Notes under the pieces: generated by a model | Seen by the model: only the letters and a program-made list of their open reading frames with translations | What the model was told of the DNA's origin: nothing | Databases searched by the model: none | Source: Spirochaetaceae bacterium | Lineage (GTDB): Bacteria; Spirochaetota; Spirochaetia; Treponematales; Breznakiellaceae | Length of the DNA: 16,521 bases | NCBI GenBank assembly: GCA_031255315.1 | Contig: JAIRSS010000236.1 | Span: 1-16,521, forward strand | Direction of reading: 5' to 3' | Program-made: the position numbers and the translations under genes | Shown: positions 1 to 8,367 of the stretch, piece by piece | Numbering within the stretch: position 1 is the first letter of the stretch | Layout of the letters: each line of letters starts with the position of its first letter

Positions 1-163
1 GTGGGCCCTAAGATTTCGGACCGGGGCGGCCCCACGCCGTGGAAAGGCGGCGTTTTACAGCCGCGACAGCCTGGGCAATCAGCGTATCCTCCGAAAACTG
101 GAATTACAAAGACATCGACGGCGCTAAACCCCGCATGACGCCCTGTTTATCCTGACCCATAGC
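1..163. other. Upstream spacer, no supported gene
   Basis: No gene can be supported here. The plus frame starting at base 12 is open to a stop near base 153 and reads as an unremarkable 47-residue peptide. It has no good start or ribosome binding site, so it could at most be the decayed tail of a gene lying to the left. GC-rich short inverted repeats occur around bases 23-45 (GGGG-CGG-CCCC, then CCAC-GCC-GTGG) without a following T-run. Confidence 0.4.
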
Positions 164-192
164 TTGCCTAACCACCTGGTTTTCCCTAGAAT
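164..192 (+). promoter_or_regulatory. Sigma70-type promoter of gltBD
   Basis: A -35 box TTGCCT (164-169) is followed after 17 bp by a -10 box TAGAAT (187-192). Spacing is ideal, and the start of transcription would fall near base 199. The leader is then about 25 nt and includes the strong ribosome binding site AGAAGGAG (211-218). The match is by eye, with no experimental support. Confidence 0.5.
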
Positions 193-223
193 AATAAGAA
201 TCCCTTATACAGAAGGAGCTTGT

Positions 224-3200
224 ATGACAGATCGTGAGGAGGGGACCCATCTGCGTCCCGGCGGGCAGCCATGGAACGGCTTGTCTTGGAGCGGTTTATA
301 TAGAAAAGAATATGAACATGATTCGTGCGGCATAGGGTTTGTTGCGGATATTAAAGGCCGTCCTTCTCATGACATTTTGAAACGGGGACTTGAGGTATTG
401 GAGCGGATGGAGCACCGGGGCGCGGAAAGCGCGGATAATAAAACCGGCGACGGGTCGGGGGTACTCCTCCGTATACCCCATGGATACTATAAAAAACTGA
501 TTCCCGCCCTCCCCGAAAGCGGGTGTTATGGGACGGGGCTTGTTTTTTTCCCCGGCGGAAGCCGGTCACGGGAATTGGGCGAAATCATAACTCAGGCCAT
601 CCACGAAACCGCCGCTTCCCTGGGGCTTGGGGTAAGCGCCCTGCGGGATGTACCTACCAACCACCGGGCGATAGGCGCTATAGCCGCCGCTACGGAGCCT
701 GTGGTAAAGCAGCTTTTCCTGACGCCTCAAGACGGAGAGGTTTCGGACCTGGAACTCAGGCTCTACATCTTTCGCAGGAAGCTGGAAAAGATTCTGGCCG
801 CTCAGGACGCATTGAAGACGGCAAAAGCCGAAGCATACTTCCCTTCCCTTTCATCCCGGACCATAGTCTACAAAGGGATGTTCATGCCCGGCCAACTGAA
901 GGATTACTACCCCGAGCTTCAGGATGAGGGGATTGAAACTCCGGTGGCGCTGATTCATTCCCGGTTCTCTACCAATACCTTTCCGGATTGGCCTCTGGCC
1001 CAGCCCTTCCGTATCATTGCCCACAACGGGGAGATCAACACCATCAAAGGCAACCGCTTCTGGATGGCCGCGCGGGAAGCCCTTATGTCCCACCCCCGCT
1101 GGGGCAATGCGCTGGGCGATCTGTTCCCCGTGATAGAGCCGGGCCGCAGCGACTCCGCCAGTTTCGATAACGCGCTGGAGTTCCTTGTGCTGTCGGGCCG
1201 AAGCCTCCCCCACGCTCTGATGATGCTCATCCCCGAATCGTGGAACGACAAGAACCCCATACCGGCGGAACTCAAAGCCTTCTACGAATACCATGCCTGC
1301 ATGATGGAGCCTTGGGACGGTCCGGCTTCCCTGGTGTTCTGCGACGGACGCTATGTGGGCGGGACCTTGGATCGTAACGGACTGCGGCCTTCCCGGTATG
1401 TCATCACCAAAGACGACCTCATTGTCATGGCTTCGGAGATTGGAGTTCAGGATTTTAAACCCGAAGACATACAGTACAAAGGCCGGATCCTGCCCGGCAA
1501 GTTGCTTCTGGTTGACATGGCCGCGGGGCGTATCATTCCTGATGAAGAGGCAAAGCAGGAGGTTTGCCGGACCAAACCATATCATGAATGGGCGGCTAAA
1601 CACATCGTTACCCTCAACCAGCATCACGCCGCCAGTGATTCCACCCCCGCTTTCGGGGCGGGGGTCCTGTCAGCCCCTCAGACGCTTTTTATGGAACGGG
1701 CTATGGGCTATACCCGGGAGGATAGGGACCGGCTTCTGTTCGTCATGGCGGAGACCGGCCAGGAACCGGCAAGTTCCATGGGAACCGACACCCCCATCGC
1801 CGTGTTTTCCGACAAGAGTCAGTTGGTCTACGCCTACTTTAAGCAGGTGTTCGCCCAGGTAACCAACCCGCCGATAGATTCCATCCGGGAAGATATTGTC
1901 ATGACCTTGACGAGCTTTGCGGGCCCCCAGGGAAACCTGCTTTCTGAAGATGAACTGAACTGTCGGCGCATCAAGGTTTTAAATCCCTTTCTTACGCCCC
2001 TTGATTTGGCGGAATTGAAAACCATCCAACCCGATGTTTATAAATGGACTATCCTGGATGCTGTTTTCGATGTTCCGTACCAAGGCGGTGCGCCCGGCGG
2101 CCTAAAATCCGCCCTGGACCGCCTGGTATCCGAGGCTGTCGCCGCGGTAGAGGGGGGAGCTTCTTTCATCGTTCTTTCGGATAGGGAAGCCCTGTCCCCG
2201 GAGGCGAAACGATGCGCCGTACCCGCGCTGTTATCGGCCGGGGCCGTGCATCACGGCCTTATCCGGTCGGGGAGCCGTACGAAGACAACGATTATTGTCG
2301 AATCCGCCGAACCCCGGGAGATCATGCATTTCGCTCTTCTCTTTGGGTACGGCGCGGACTTGACGGTTCCCTACGGCGCGCTGGCTGCCCTCAACCTCAT
2401 TTGTCAGAGTTACGACGGTATCCGCCTTGGGTCCTTCCAGGAGGCGGAACGGCGTTACATCGCGGGCCTTAAGAAGGCCATGCTCAAAGTCATCTCGAAA
2501 ATGGGAACCAGCACCCTCCGTTCCTACCGGGGCGCTCAGATTTTCGAAGCCCTGGGGCTTGGACGGGAAGTGATAGAGACCTGTTTTCGAGGCACGGACA
2601 GCCGCATAGGGGGAGTAGGGTTCGCGGAGCTTGAGGTGGAAGCTCTGTCCCGTTATGAGGACGCTCAAAAAGCGAGGAACTCGAATTCTGAACTCCGGCC
2701 TGAAGACTTCCTCCTCCGGGAGGACGGTCAGTATCGGTGGCGGAAGACCGGGGAACGTCATGCCTGGAATCCCGAGACCATCTACCTTCTCCAATGGGCC
2801 GTCCGGACCGGGGATTACGGTAAGTTCAAACAGTTCACCACTGCGGCTGACAGCCTGAACCGGTCTCCGCATGTGATTCGGGGCCTCCTGGACTTTGCAC
2901 CGGATAGGGCGGCGCCCATTCCCCTGGAGGAAGTGGAGAGCGAGGAAGATATCCTGCGGCGTTTTACCACCGGGGCCATGTCCTTCGGGTCTGTTTCCCG
3001 GGAAACCCACGAGACTATCGCTAAAGCGATGAACTCAATTCACGGCCGTTCTAATTCAGGGGAAGGCGGGGAAAGCGCCGAGCGTTTCCCCGTGCAAAAG
3101 GACGGTACGTGGCTCAGGAGCGCCATCAAACAGGTGGCTTCCGGCCGTTTTGGGGTTACCAGCGAATACCTGGCCAATGCCGAGGAGATACAGATCAAAA

Positions 3201-4897
3201 TAGCCCAGGGAGCCAAGCCCGGCGAAGGCGGCCAACTGCCGGGGCATAAGGTGGATGCCCTTATCGCTAAAACCCGGCATTCGACGCCGGGGGTAACGCT
3301 GATAAGCCCACCCCCTCATCATGATATTTATTCGATAGAAGATTTGGCGGAACTTATCTTCGATTTGAAAAACGCCAACCCCAAGGCGCGGATCGGCGTT
3401 AAGCTGGTGGCCGAGGCCGGAGTAGGGACCGTCGCCGCCGGGGTCGTCAAGGCCCACGCAGACAACATCCTTATTTCAGGTTACGACGGCGGTACTGGAG
3501 CCAGTCCCCAGAGCGGTATACGTTACGCCGGCATTCCCTGGGAACTGGGCCTTTCCGAGACCCAGCAGGTACTGGTGCGAAACGGTCTCCGGGGCCGGGT
3601 AAAGCTCATGACCGACGGGCAGCTTAAGACTGGCCGGGACATCGTTATTGCCGGGATGCTGGGAGCGGAGGAATTTGGATTTGGTACGGCCGCCCTCATC
3701 GTCATGGGTTGCGTGATGATGCGTAAGTGCCATGAGAACACGTGCCCCATGGGGGTTGCCACGCAAGACCCGGTCCTGCGGAAGCGGTTCGCCGGCAAGA
3801 GCGAATATCTTATTAACTTCTTCCGCTTCCTTGCCAGGGAAACCCGGGAGCTCATGGCTTCCCTGGGGTTCAGGCGTTTCGATGAACTCGTAGGGCATTC
3901 CGAATATCTGGCCGCCCGGCACAGTGATAAGCCCAAGGTTTCGGGAGTTGACCTTTCCCGGATCCTCTTTAAGAGCGCGGGTCCCGCGGGTATTCCCGGC
4001 GGGGATGCCCTGCGGTGTGTTCAGCCTCAGATACACAAGATAGATGCCGTGCTGGACCGTACACTCATCGAAAAATGCCGTACTGCCCTGGATAAGAAAA
4101 TCCCTACGGCGCTGGAATTTCCCATCCGTAATACCGACAGGGCGGTGGGCGCCATGCTTTCCTATGAGGTGTCCCGGCGTTTCGGCGCGAAGGGCCTCCC
4201 GGAGAATTTCATTACCCTGGATTTTACCGGTTCGGCGGGCCAGAGTTTTGGCGCGTTCCTGGCCCGGGGCATCAATTTCCGTCTTGCCGGGGACGCCAAC
4301 GACTACCTGGGCAAAGGGCTTTCCGGCGGACGCATCATCGCGGCCCCTCCTGGGGGTTCAACTTTCAAGACCAACGAGAACATCATCGTGGGGAATACGG
4401 CGCTTTACGGCGCTACTTCGGGTATGCTCTATGCCGCCGGAGTCGCGGGCGAGCGGTTCTGTGTGCGGAATTCCGGGGCTGTCGCGGTGGTGGAAGGTAC
4501 GGGGGATCACTGCGCCGAGTACATGACCGGCGGACGGGTCATTGTTTTAGGCAAAGTGGGCAGGAATTTCGCCGCGGGCATGTCCGGGGGTATTGCCTAT
4601 GTGCTGGACATGAGCGGCAGCTTTTCATACTTCCTGAACAAGGGAATGGTGGAACTTTCGGGGCTGGATTCTGAAGATGACGAAAATTTCGTCAAAGAGC
4701 AAATTGGAAATCATGTGTATTGGACCGGTTCCGTGTATGCCCGGGGAATTCTGGATGCCTGGGGGGACTACAAATCGAGATTTATCAAAGTTCTCCCGGT
4801 GGAATATAAACGGGCCCTTGAAGAGATGAAGCTGGCGGAACTGGACCGGCGGCTCCGTGAAATCCGCGAACAGGAAGAAATCGCGGAACGGGTATAA
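224..4897 (+). CDS. gltB: Glutamate synthase (NADPH-type) large subunit
   Basis: This is the alpha subunit of GOGAT. It releases ammonia from glutamine and channels it to an FMN/Fe-S site, where 2-oxoglutarate becomes glutamate. The ATG at 224 is chosen over an in-frame start 60 bp upstream because AGAAGGAG lies 5 bp before it, giving 1557 residues, a normal GltB length. A 34-residue propeptide precedes the nucleophile Cys35 (DSCGIGF) of the class II amidotransferase domain (about 35-440). A central domain follows, then the FMN domain with GAMSFGS near residue 917 and SNSGEGGE just after. The [3Fe-4S] motif C-x5-C-x4-C is intact at Cys1163, Cys1169 and Cys1174. The C-terminal beta-helix GXGXG domain (about 1270-1520) carries GSAGQSFGAF. 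All key residues are present. The gene is followed 22 bp later by gltD, evidently in one operon. The identification is secure. Confidence 0.97.
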   Translation: MTDREEGTHLRPGGQPWNGLSWSGLYRKEYEHDSCGIGFVADIKGRPSHDILKRGLEVLERMEHRGAESADNKTGDGSGVLLRIPHGYYKKLIPALPESGCYGTGLVFFPGGSRSRELGEIITQAIHETAASLGLGVSALRDVPTNHRAIGAIAAATEPVVKQLFLTPQDGEVSDLELRLYIFRRKLEKILAAQDALKTAKAEAYFPSLSSRTIVYKGMFMPGQLKDYYPELQDEGIETPVALIHSRFSTNTFPDWPLAQPFRIIAHNGEINTIKGNRFWMAAREALMSHPRWGNALGDLFPVIEPGRSDSASFDNALEFLVLSGRSLPHALMMLIPESWNDKNPIPAELKAFYEYHACMMEPWDGPASLVFCDGRYVGGTLDRNGLRPSRYVITKDDLIVMASEIGVQDFKPEDIQYKGRILPGKLLLVDMAAGRIIPDEEAKQEVCRTKPYHEWAAKHIVTLNQHHAASDSTPAFGAGVLSAPQTLFMERAMGYTREDRDRLLFVMAETGQEPASSMGTDTPIAVFSDKSQLVYAYFKQVFAQVTNPPIDSIREDIVMTLTSFAGPQGNLLSEDELNCRRIKVLNPFLTPLDLAELKTIQPDVYKWTILDAVFDVPYQGGAPGGLKSALDRLVSEAVAAVEGGASFIVLSDREALSPEAKRCAVPALLSAGAVHHGLIRSGSRTKTTIIVESAEPREIMHFALLFGYGADLTVPYGALAALNLICQSYDGIRLGSFQEAERRYIAGLKKAMLKVISKMGTSTLRSYRGAQIFEALGLGREVIETCFRGTDSRIGGVGFAELEVEALSRYEDAQKARNSNSELRPEDFLLREDGQYRWRKTGERHAWNPETIYLLQWAVRTGDYGKFKQFTTAADSLNRSPHVIRGLLDFAPDRAAPIPLEEVESEEDILRRFTTGAMSFGSVSRETHETIAKAMNSIHGRSNSGEGGESAERFPVQKDGTWLRSAIKQVASGRFGVTSEYLANAEEIQIKIAQGAKPGEGGQLPGHKVDALIAKTRHSTPGVTLISPPPHHDIYSIEDLAELIFDLKNANPKARIGVKLVAEAGVGTVAAGVVKAHADNILISGYDGGTGASPQSGIRYAGIPWELGLSETQQVLVRNGLRGRVKLMTDGQLKTGRDIVIAGMLGAEEFGFGTAALIVMGCVMMRKCHENTCPMGVATQDPVLRKRFAGKSEYLINFFRFLARETRELMASLGFRRFDELVGHSEYLAARHSDKPKVSGVDLSRILFKSAGPAGIPGGDALRCVQPQIHKIDAVLDRTLIEKCRTALDKKIPTALEFPIRNTDRAVGAMLSYEVSRRFGAKGLPENFITLDFTGSAGQSFGAFLARGINFRLAGDANDYLGKGLSGGRIIAAPPGGSTFKTNENIIVGNTALYGATSGMLYAAGVAGERFCVRNSGAVAVVEGTGDHCAEYMTGGRVIVLGKVGRNFAAGMSGGIAYVLDMSGSFSYFLNKGMVELSGLDSEDDENFVKEQIGNHVYWTGSVYARGILDAWGDYKSRFIKVLPVEYKRALEEMKLAELDRRLREIREQEEIAERV

Positions 4898-4919
4898 GAC
4901 AGGCGTAGAGAGGAAAATA

Positions 4920-6371
4920 ATGGGTGATCCAAAAGGTTTTTTGAAGATACGGCGTAAGACCGCCGGCTACCGTCCGGTGGAGGAGCGGATTAACGATTAT
5001 AGTGAGGTTGAAAGCCGCCTTCCCGATGAGGAGCGGCGGGAGCAGGCAGCCCGGTGTATGGACTGCGGCGTACCCTTTTGCCACTGGGCCTGTCCGGTTT
5101 CCAATATAATGCCTGAATGGCAGGACCGGCTCTACCGGGGCGATTGGGCCGGAGCGTGGGCCGTCCTGGAGGATCGCAATCCCTTCCCGGAATTTACCGG
5201 CCGGGTATGTCCTGCCCTTTGTGAAGCTTCCTGCGTGCTGGGCTGTAATGATGAGCCGGTTACCATCAGGCAGAACGAACTTGCCATCATCGAGAAGGCT
5301 TTCGAGCTGGGCCTGGTGATCCCCCGGCGCCCTAAATCCCGGAACGGCAAGCGGGTGGCCATCATAGGCGCCGGTCCTGCGGGCCTTTCGGCAGCCTACT
5401 ATCTTAACCGAGGAGGGTTTTCCGTCACGGTCTATGAAGGGGACCAGAAGCCCGGCGGCTACCTCCGTTACGGCATTCCGGACTTCAAACTGGACAAAGG
5501 GTTTATAGATCGGCGCGTCCGGCTCATGGAAGCCGAAGGGGTGATCTTTAAAACCAGTTGCCGGGTAGGTTCGGGCCGTTACGCCTTTGGTACAAAGGGC
5601 CTTGACTGCGCCATCATCCAGCCGGAAGAACTGGAATCCCTCTACGATCTGGTACTCCTCACCATAGGTGCCCGGGAGCCCCGGGACCTCACGGTTCCCG
5701 GTCGTGAATTATCTGGTATCGTTCAGGCGCTGGACTTTCTCTCCCTCCAGAACCGCGCCTTGGCTGGTGAAACCAGGGGCGGCATGGAACCGATCACCGC
5801 CTATGGTAAGCAGGTAGTGGTCATAGGCGGCGGTGATACCGGCGTCGACTGTGTGGGGACCGCCAACCGCCAGGGCGCCCGGAAAGTAACCCAGCTTGAA
5901 GTGCTGCCCAAGCCGCCTGAACACCGGCCCGCATCAGCGCCATGGCCCCTGTGGCCCATCGTGCTCAAGACATCAAGCTCCCACGCCGAAGGCTGTGAGC
6001 GCCTCTGGTCGGCGAGTACGGTGAATTTCGCGGGGGAGGACGGGGCCGTAACAGATATTCACTGCCGCAAGGTGGAGTGGCCGGTCAAAGATGGCCGCCC
6101 GGTCCTGACCGAAGTCCCAGGCTCTGACTTCCGTATTCCCGCAGACATGGTGCTTCTGGCCATGGGCTTTACCCATGTAGTCCAGGACGGCGTAACCGCC
6201 GGCTTTAAGCTGGAAACTGACGAACGGGGTAATATCCGTACCCAGGGAAGTTTCCATACATCGAACCCCAAGGTCTGGGCCGCCGGGGACTCCCGGAACG
6301 GCGCGAGCCTGGTTGTCCGGGCCATTGCAGACGGCCGGGCGGCCGCCGAAGCGATCATCCGCACACTATAG
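4920..6371 (+). CDS. gltD: Glutamate synthase (NADPH) small subunit
   Basis: This is the beta subunit of GOGAT. It oxidises NADPH through FAD and passes electrons via Fe-S clusters to GltB. The ATG at 4920 is chosen because GAGAGGA precedes it at suitable spacing. An upstream in-frame GTG would overlap gltB and add 21 residues unlike the family. The product is 483 residues, a standard length. An N-terminal cluster-binding region has cysteines at 46, 49, 54, 58 (CMDCGVPFCHWACP) and 97, 101, 105, 109. An FAD Rossmann motif GAGPAG lies at 150-155. The NADPH motif GGGDTG lies at 303-308, with a GTANRQGA stretch close behind. The C-terminal FAD motif VWAAGDSRNG closes the fold. The frame stays open for 77 codons after the TAG stop (see findings). 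Identification is secure. Confidence 0.96.
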   Translation: MGDPKGFLKIRRKTAGYRPVEERINDYSEVESRLPDEERREQAARCMDCGVPFCHWACPVSNIMPEWQDRLYRGDWAGAWAVLEDRNPFPEFTGRVCPALCEASCVLGCNDEPVTIRQNELAIIEKAFELGLVIPRRPKSRNGKRVAIIGAGPAGLSAAYYLNRGGFSVTVYEGDQKPGGYLRYGIPDFKLDKGFIDRRVRLMEAEGVIFKTSCRVGSGRYAFGTKGLDCAIIQPEELESLYDLVLLTIGAREPRDLTVPGRELSGIVQALDFLSLQNRALAGETRGGMEPITAYGKQVVVIGGGDTGVDCVGTANRQGARKVTQLEVLPKPPEHRPASAPWPLWPIVLKTSSSHAEGCERLWSASTVNFAGEDGAVTDIHCRKVEWPVKDGRPVLTEVPGSDFRIPADMVLLAMGFTHVVQDGVTAGFKLETDERGNIRTQGSFHTSNPKVWAAGDSRNGASLVVRAIADGRAAAEAIIRTL

Positions 6372-6628
6372 GCGGTCCTGCGCTTTTCGGGGAAGAAGGC
6401 TCCCGCTCAACAGTATCAGTTTTCTGCTCCGGCCAGGGCGGTTGCGCTGGAGCCCTGGAGGACTTCAACCGGGAGAGGCGGATCAACCCCGGTTTTGCAG
6501 GGAACCGGCGCATACAACGCATGGAAGCGCCTTGCCGCCGCGTACGAGGCGGAACGGGAACTGCGGGTGGGTACAGCGCCGCCCGCTATATTGTTTATCT
6601 CTTGAAAAAGTTTCATACTGATAAAATA
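6372..6628 (+). other. Spacer between gltD and MATE gene
   Basis: This is a 257-bp spacer. All three plus frames are open over most of it, an effect of the GC-rich composition, so openness alone is weak evidence of coding. The gltD frame continues to a TGA at 6603-6605 with a natural-looking composition but no credible start codon. Inverted repeats can be drawn (CCAGGG...CCCTGG around 6435-6460; GCGGG...CCCGC around 6563-6585), but no clear T-tailed terminator is seen. Confidence 0.35.
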
Positions 6629-8020
6629 ATGATTCTGCATCGCTTCTCCCGCGTGGGCAGCTCTGATCCGCAGGCCCTTTCCGCACCTGACTGGAACAAC
6701 CGCGCTCTCTTCAGCATGATCTGGCCGCTTATGATAGAACAGATCCTTGCGGTAACTATGGGTGCGGTTGACACCGCCATGGTGAGTTCCGTTGGGGAAT
6801 ACGCCATTTCCGGCGTAAATATTGTCGATAACATCAATAACCTACTGATTATTGCCTTTTCCGCCTTGTGTACCGGCGGATCTGTGGTGGTCAGCCAATA
6901 CATAGGCCGGAGGGACGCGCGGAACGCACGGCTGGCTTCCCGCCAGCTCGTTTATATTGCAACGGCGGCGTCCTTCTTTATCATGGCCGTCACCTTTATA
7001 TTGAGGAAACCGCTCATCTCCCTCATCTATGGGAAAATTGAAGATAACGTGATGGGCGCGTCTTCGACCTACCTCATGATAACATCCCTCTCTTACCCCA
7101 TGCTGGCGGTGTATAATTCCTGCGCGGCCCTGTTCCGGTCTATCGGGAACAGTAAAGTTACCATGCGGACGGCCCTGCTTGTAAATATTCTTAATATAGG
7201 GGGCAATGCTCTTTTTATCATTGGTTTAAAAATGGGCGTGGCTGGGGCCGCCCTTTCCACCTTGATAAGCCGGTCTATGGCGGCGGCGGTTTTGATGTCC
7301 CTGTTGATTCTGAACCGGCGGGCGCCGGTCAGTCTTACCGGCATCCTAAAAATAAAAATCGCGCGCCCCATGATTCATAACATATTGAATGTGGGAATTC
7401 CCAGCGGCCTTGAAAGTTCCATGTTTCAAATCGGCAGGCTGCTTACTCAGCGTATTTTTACTACCTTTGGAACCGCCGCTATTGCGGGGAATGCTATCGC
7501 CAGCGTTGTAAATTCTTTTTCATTTATGCCCGGCAACGCGTACAGCATGGTTCTCTTAACCGTGGTTGGCCAGTGCGTCGGCGCGGGTGATTACGCGGCG
7601 GCCAAACGAAACACCGTCAAAATAATGAAGCTCTCGTATATCACTATTTTTACGATGAACCTCTTTATTTATATTTTTATGGAACAGGTGATAAATATTT
7701 TCAATCTGAGCGAAGAAGCCCACGATCTTGCCAAATCGTTTTTGCGGGTCCATTGCATTTCCATGACCATAGGCTGGGCCTTGAGTTTCGGCCTCCCCAA
7801 CGCCCTTCGCGCCGCGGGGGACGCCCGGTACGTGATGATTGTCGCCTCCGTTTCCATGTGGACGGTTCGTGTAAGCGCAGCCTACCTCCTGTCTTATGTT
7901 TTTGGCGTGGGGCCCTTGAGCGTATGGCTTGCTATGGGCGGCGATTTTATTGTCCGGGGAACCTGTTATCTTATCCGCTGGATCGGTGGAAAGTGGGAAA
8001 AACAGCGGGTGATTGACTAA
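6629..8020 (+). CDS. MATE-family multidrug/Na+ antiporter
   Basis: This is a multipass inner-membrane exporter of the MATE (NorM/DinF-like) superfamily. Such proteins expel cationic drugs or metabolites in exchange for Na+ or H+. The chosen ATG at 6629 gives 463 residues, the usual MATE length. An earlier in-frame ATG at 6521 would add 36 basic, Gly-rich residues with no sequence support, and neither start has a strong ribosome binding site. About twelve hydrophobic segments are visible, in two similar halves. The first opens with MIWPLMIEQILAVTMGAVDTA and the loop GSVVVSQYIGRRDARNA. The second half opens with IPSGLESSMFQIGRL and continues through SVVNSFSFMPGNAYSMV and VGQCVGAGDYAAAKR, all family-typical. 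The last residues are a charged cytoplasmic tail. It stands alone between spacers, and the substrate cannot be read from sequence. The family call is confident; the exact start is not. Confidence 0.9.
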   Translation: MILHRFSRVGSSDPQALSAPDWNNRALFSMIWPLMIEQILAVTMGAVDTAMVSSVGEYAISGVNIVDNINNLLIIAFSALCTGGSVVVSQYIGRRDARNARLASRQLVYIATAASFFIMAVTFILRKPLISLIYGKIEDNVMGASSTYLMITSLSYPMLAVYNSCAALFRSIGNSKVTMRTALLVNILNIGGNALFIIGLKMGVAGAALSTLISRSMAAAVLMSLLILNRRAPVSLTGILKIKIARPMIHNILNVGIPSGLESSMFQIGRLLTQRIFTTFGTAAIAGNAIASVVNSFSFMPGNAYSMVLLTVVGQCVGAGDYAAAKRNTVKIMKLSYITIFTMNLFIYIFMEQVINIFNLSEEAHDLAKSFLRVHCISMTIGWALSFGLPNALRAAGDARYVMIVASVSMWTVRVSAAYLLSYVFGVGPLSVWLAMGGDFIVRGTCYLIRWIGGKWEKQRVID

Positions 8021-8290
8021 ACAATCCGGTAAGGTAATACGGGCTGCGGACCCTTTGCTCACAATGACGGGCAGCCTCGCTCGTACCAGCGGTATCCTGC
8101 CCGCACGCTGTTCGTTGAAGCCGGAATTTCCGGCTACGGATCCTTTTGTCTTGTATCCGTATGTATAACTAGGGTATACTCATGGAATACAGTGCTGGCA
8201 GCCGTTGCACTTGTGGATTTTTGCATATACATTCAAAAAATCCCGATTAACGGGCATGCTGCGAACCTTCGGTTCGACGGAGTTTGCAAG
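8021..8290 (+). other. Hairpin-rich spacer/leader before clpC
   Basis: No gene is visible. The stretch holds several inverted repeats: GGGCAG/CTGCCC enclosing TACC-AGC-GGTA (8069-8102); AGCCGGAA-T-TTCCGGCT (8119-8135); TACGGAT/ATCCGTA with a 13-bp loop (8135-8161); CCCG-ATTAA-CGGG (8242-8254); and CGAACC-TTC-GGTTCG (8262-8276). CTCACAATGACGG near 8058-8070 resembles one end of the common intergenic ATTGC...GCAATGACGG type of repeat. TTTGCAA at 8283-8289 recurs at 8304-8310, 21 bp away. Confidence 0.5.
8151..8180 (+). promoter_or_regulatory. Possible clpC promoter
   Basis: A -35-like TTGTAT (8151-8156) and a good -10 TATACT (8175-8180) are separated by 18 bp. Transcription would begin near 8187 and yield a leader of about 180 nt with two short hairpins and the 34-nt palindrome before the clpC ribosome binding site. 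A second TATACT at 8320-8325 overlaps the palindrome end but has no good -35 partner. Confidence 0.35.
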
Positions 8291-8324
8291 GTATAAATAT
8301 TCATTTGCAAATGAATATTTATAC
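8291..8324. promoter_or_regulatory. Perfect 34-bp palindrome upstream of clpC
   Basis: Each half is 17 bp (left half gtataaatattcatttg) with no mismatch and no spacer, centred between bases 8307 and 8308. It is AT-rich in a GC-rich genome and lies 43 bp before the clpC start. It is unlike CIRCE (HrcA) or the direct-repeat CtsR site. It could be an operator for a dimeric or tetrameric repressor, or a strong RNA hairpin in the leader. Function is inferred from position only. Confidence 0.6.
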
Positions 8325-8367
8325 TATTTTATGCGTGAAGCGTAACAAACTCCTAGGGGAGTATTCT

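Noticed and set aside
12..153. Possible 3' tail of an upstream gene in the plus frame from base 12
   Set aside because: It is only 47 codons, contains no recognisable motif, and other frames are comparably open. It is not supportable without sequence to the left.
851..1627. Long minus-strand open frame inside gltB (258 codons), and similar ones at 2231-3010 and 8614-9558
   Set aside because: They lie fully opposite well-conserved gltB and clpC codons, have odd composition and no homology I recognise. They are antisense shadows of GC-rich genes.
8291..8324. CIRCE or CtsR operator before clpC
   Set aside because: CIRCE needs TTAGCACTC-N9-GAGTGCTAA and CtsR needs direct GGTCAAA-type heptads. 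Neither is present, and the palindrome has a different sequence.
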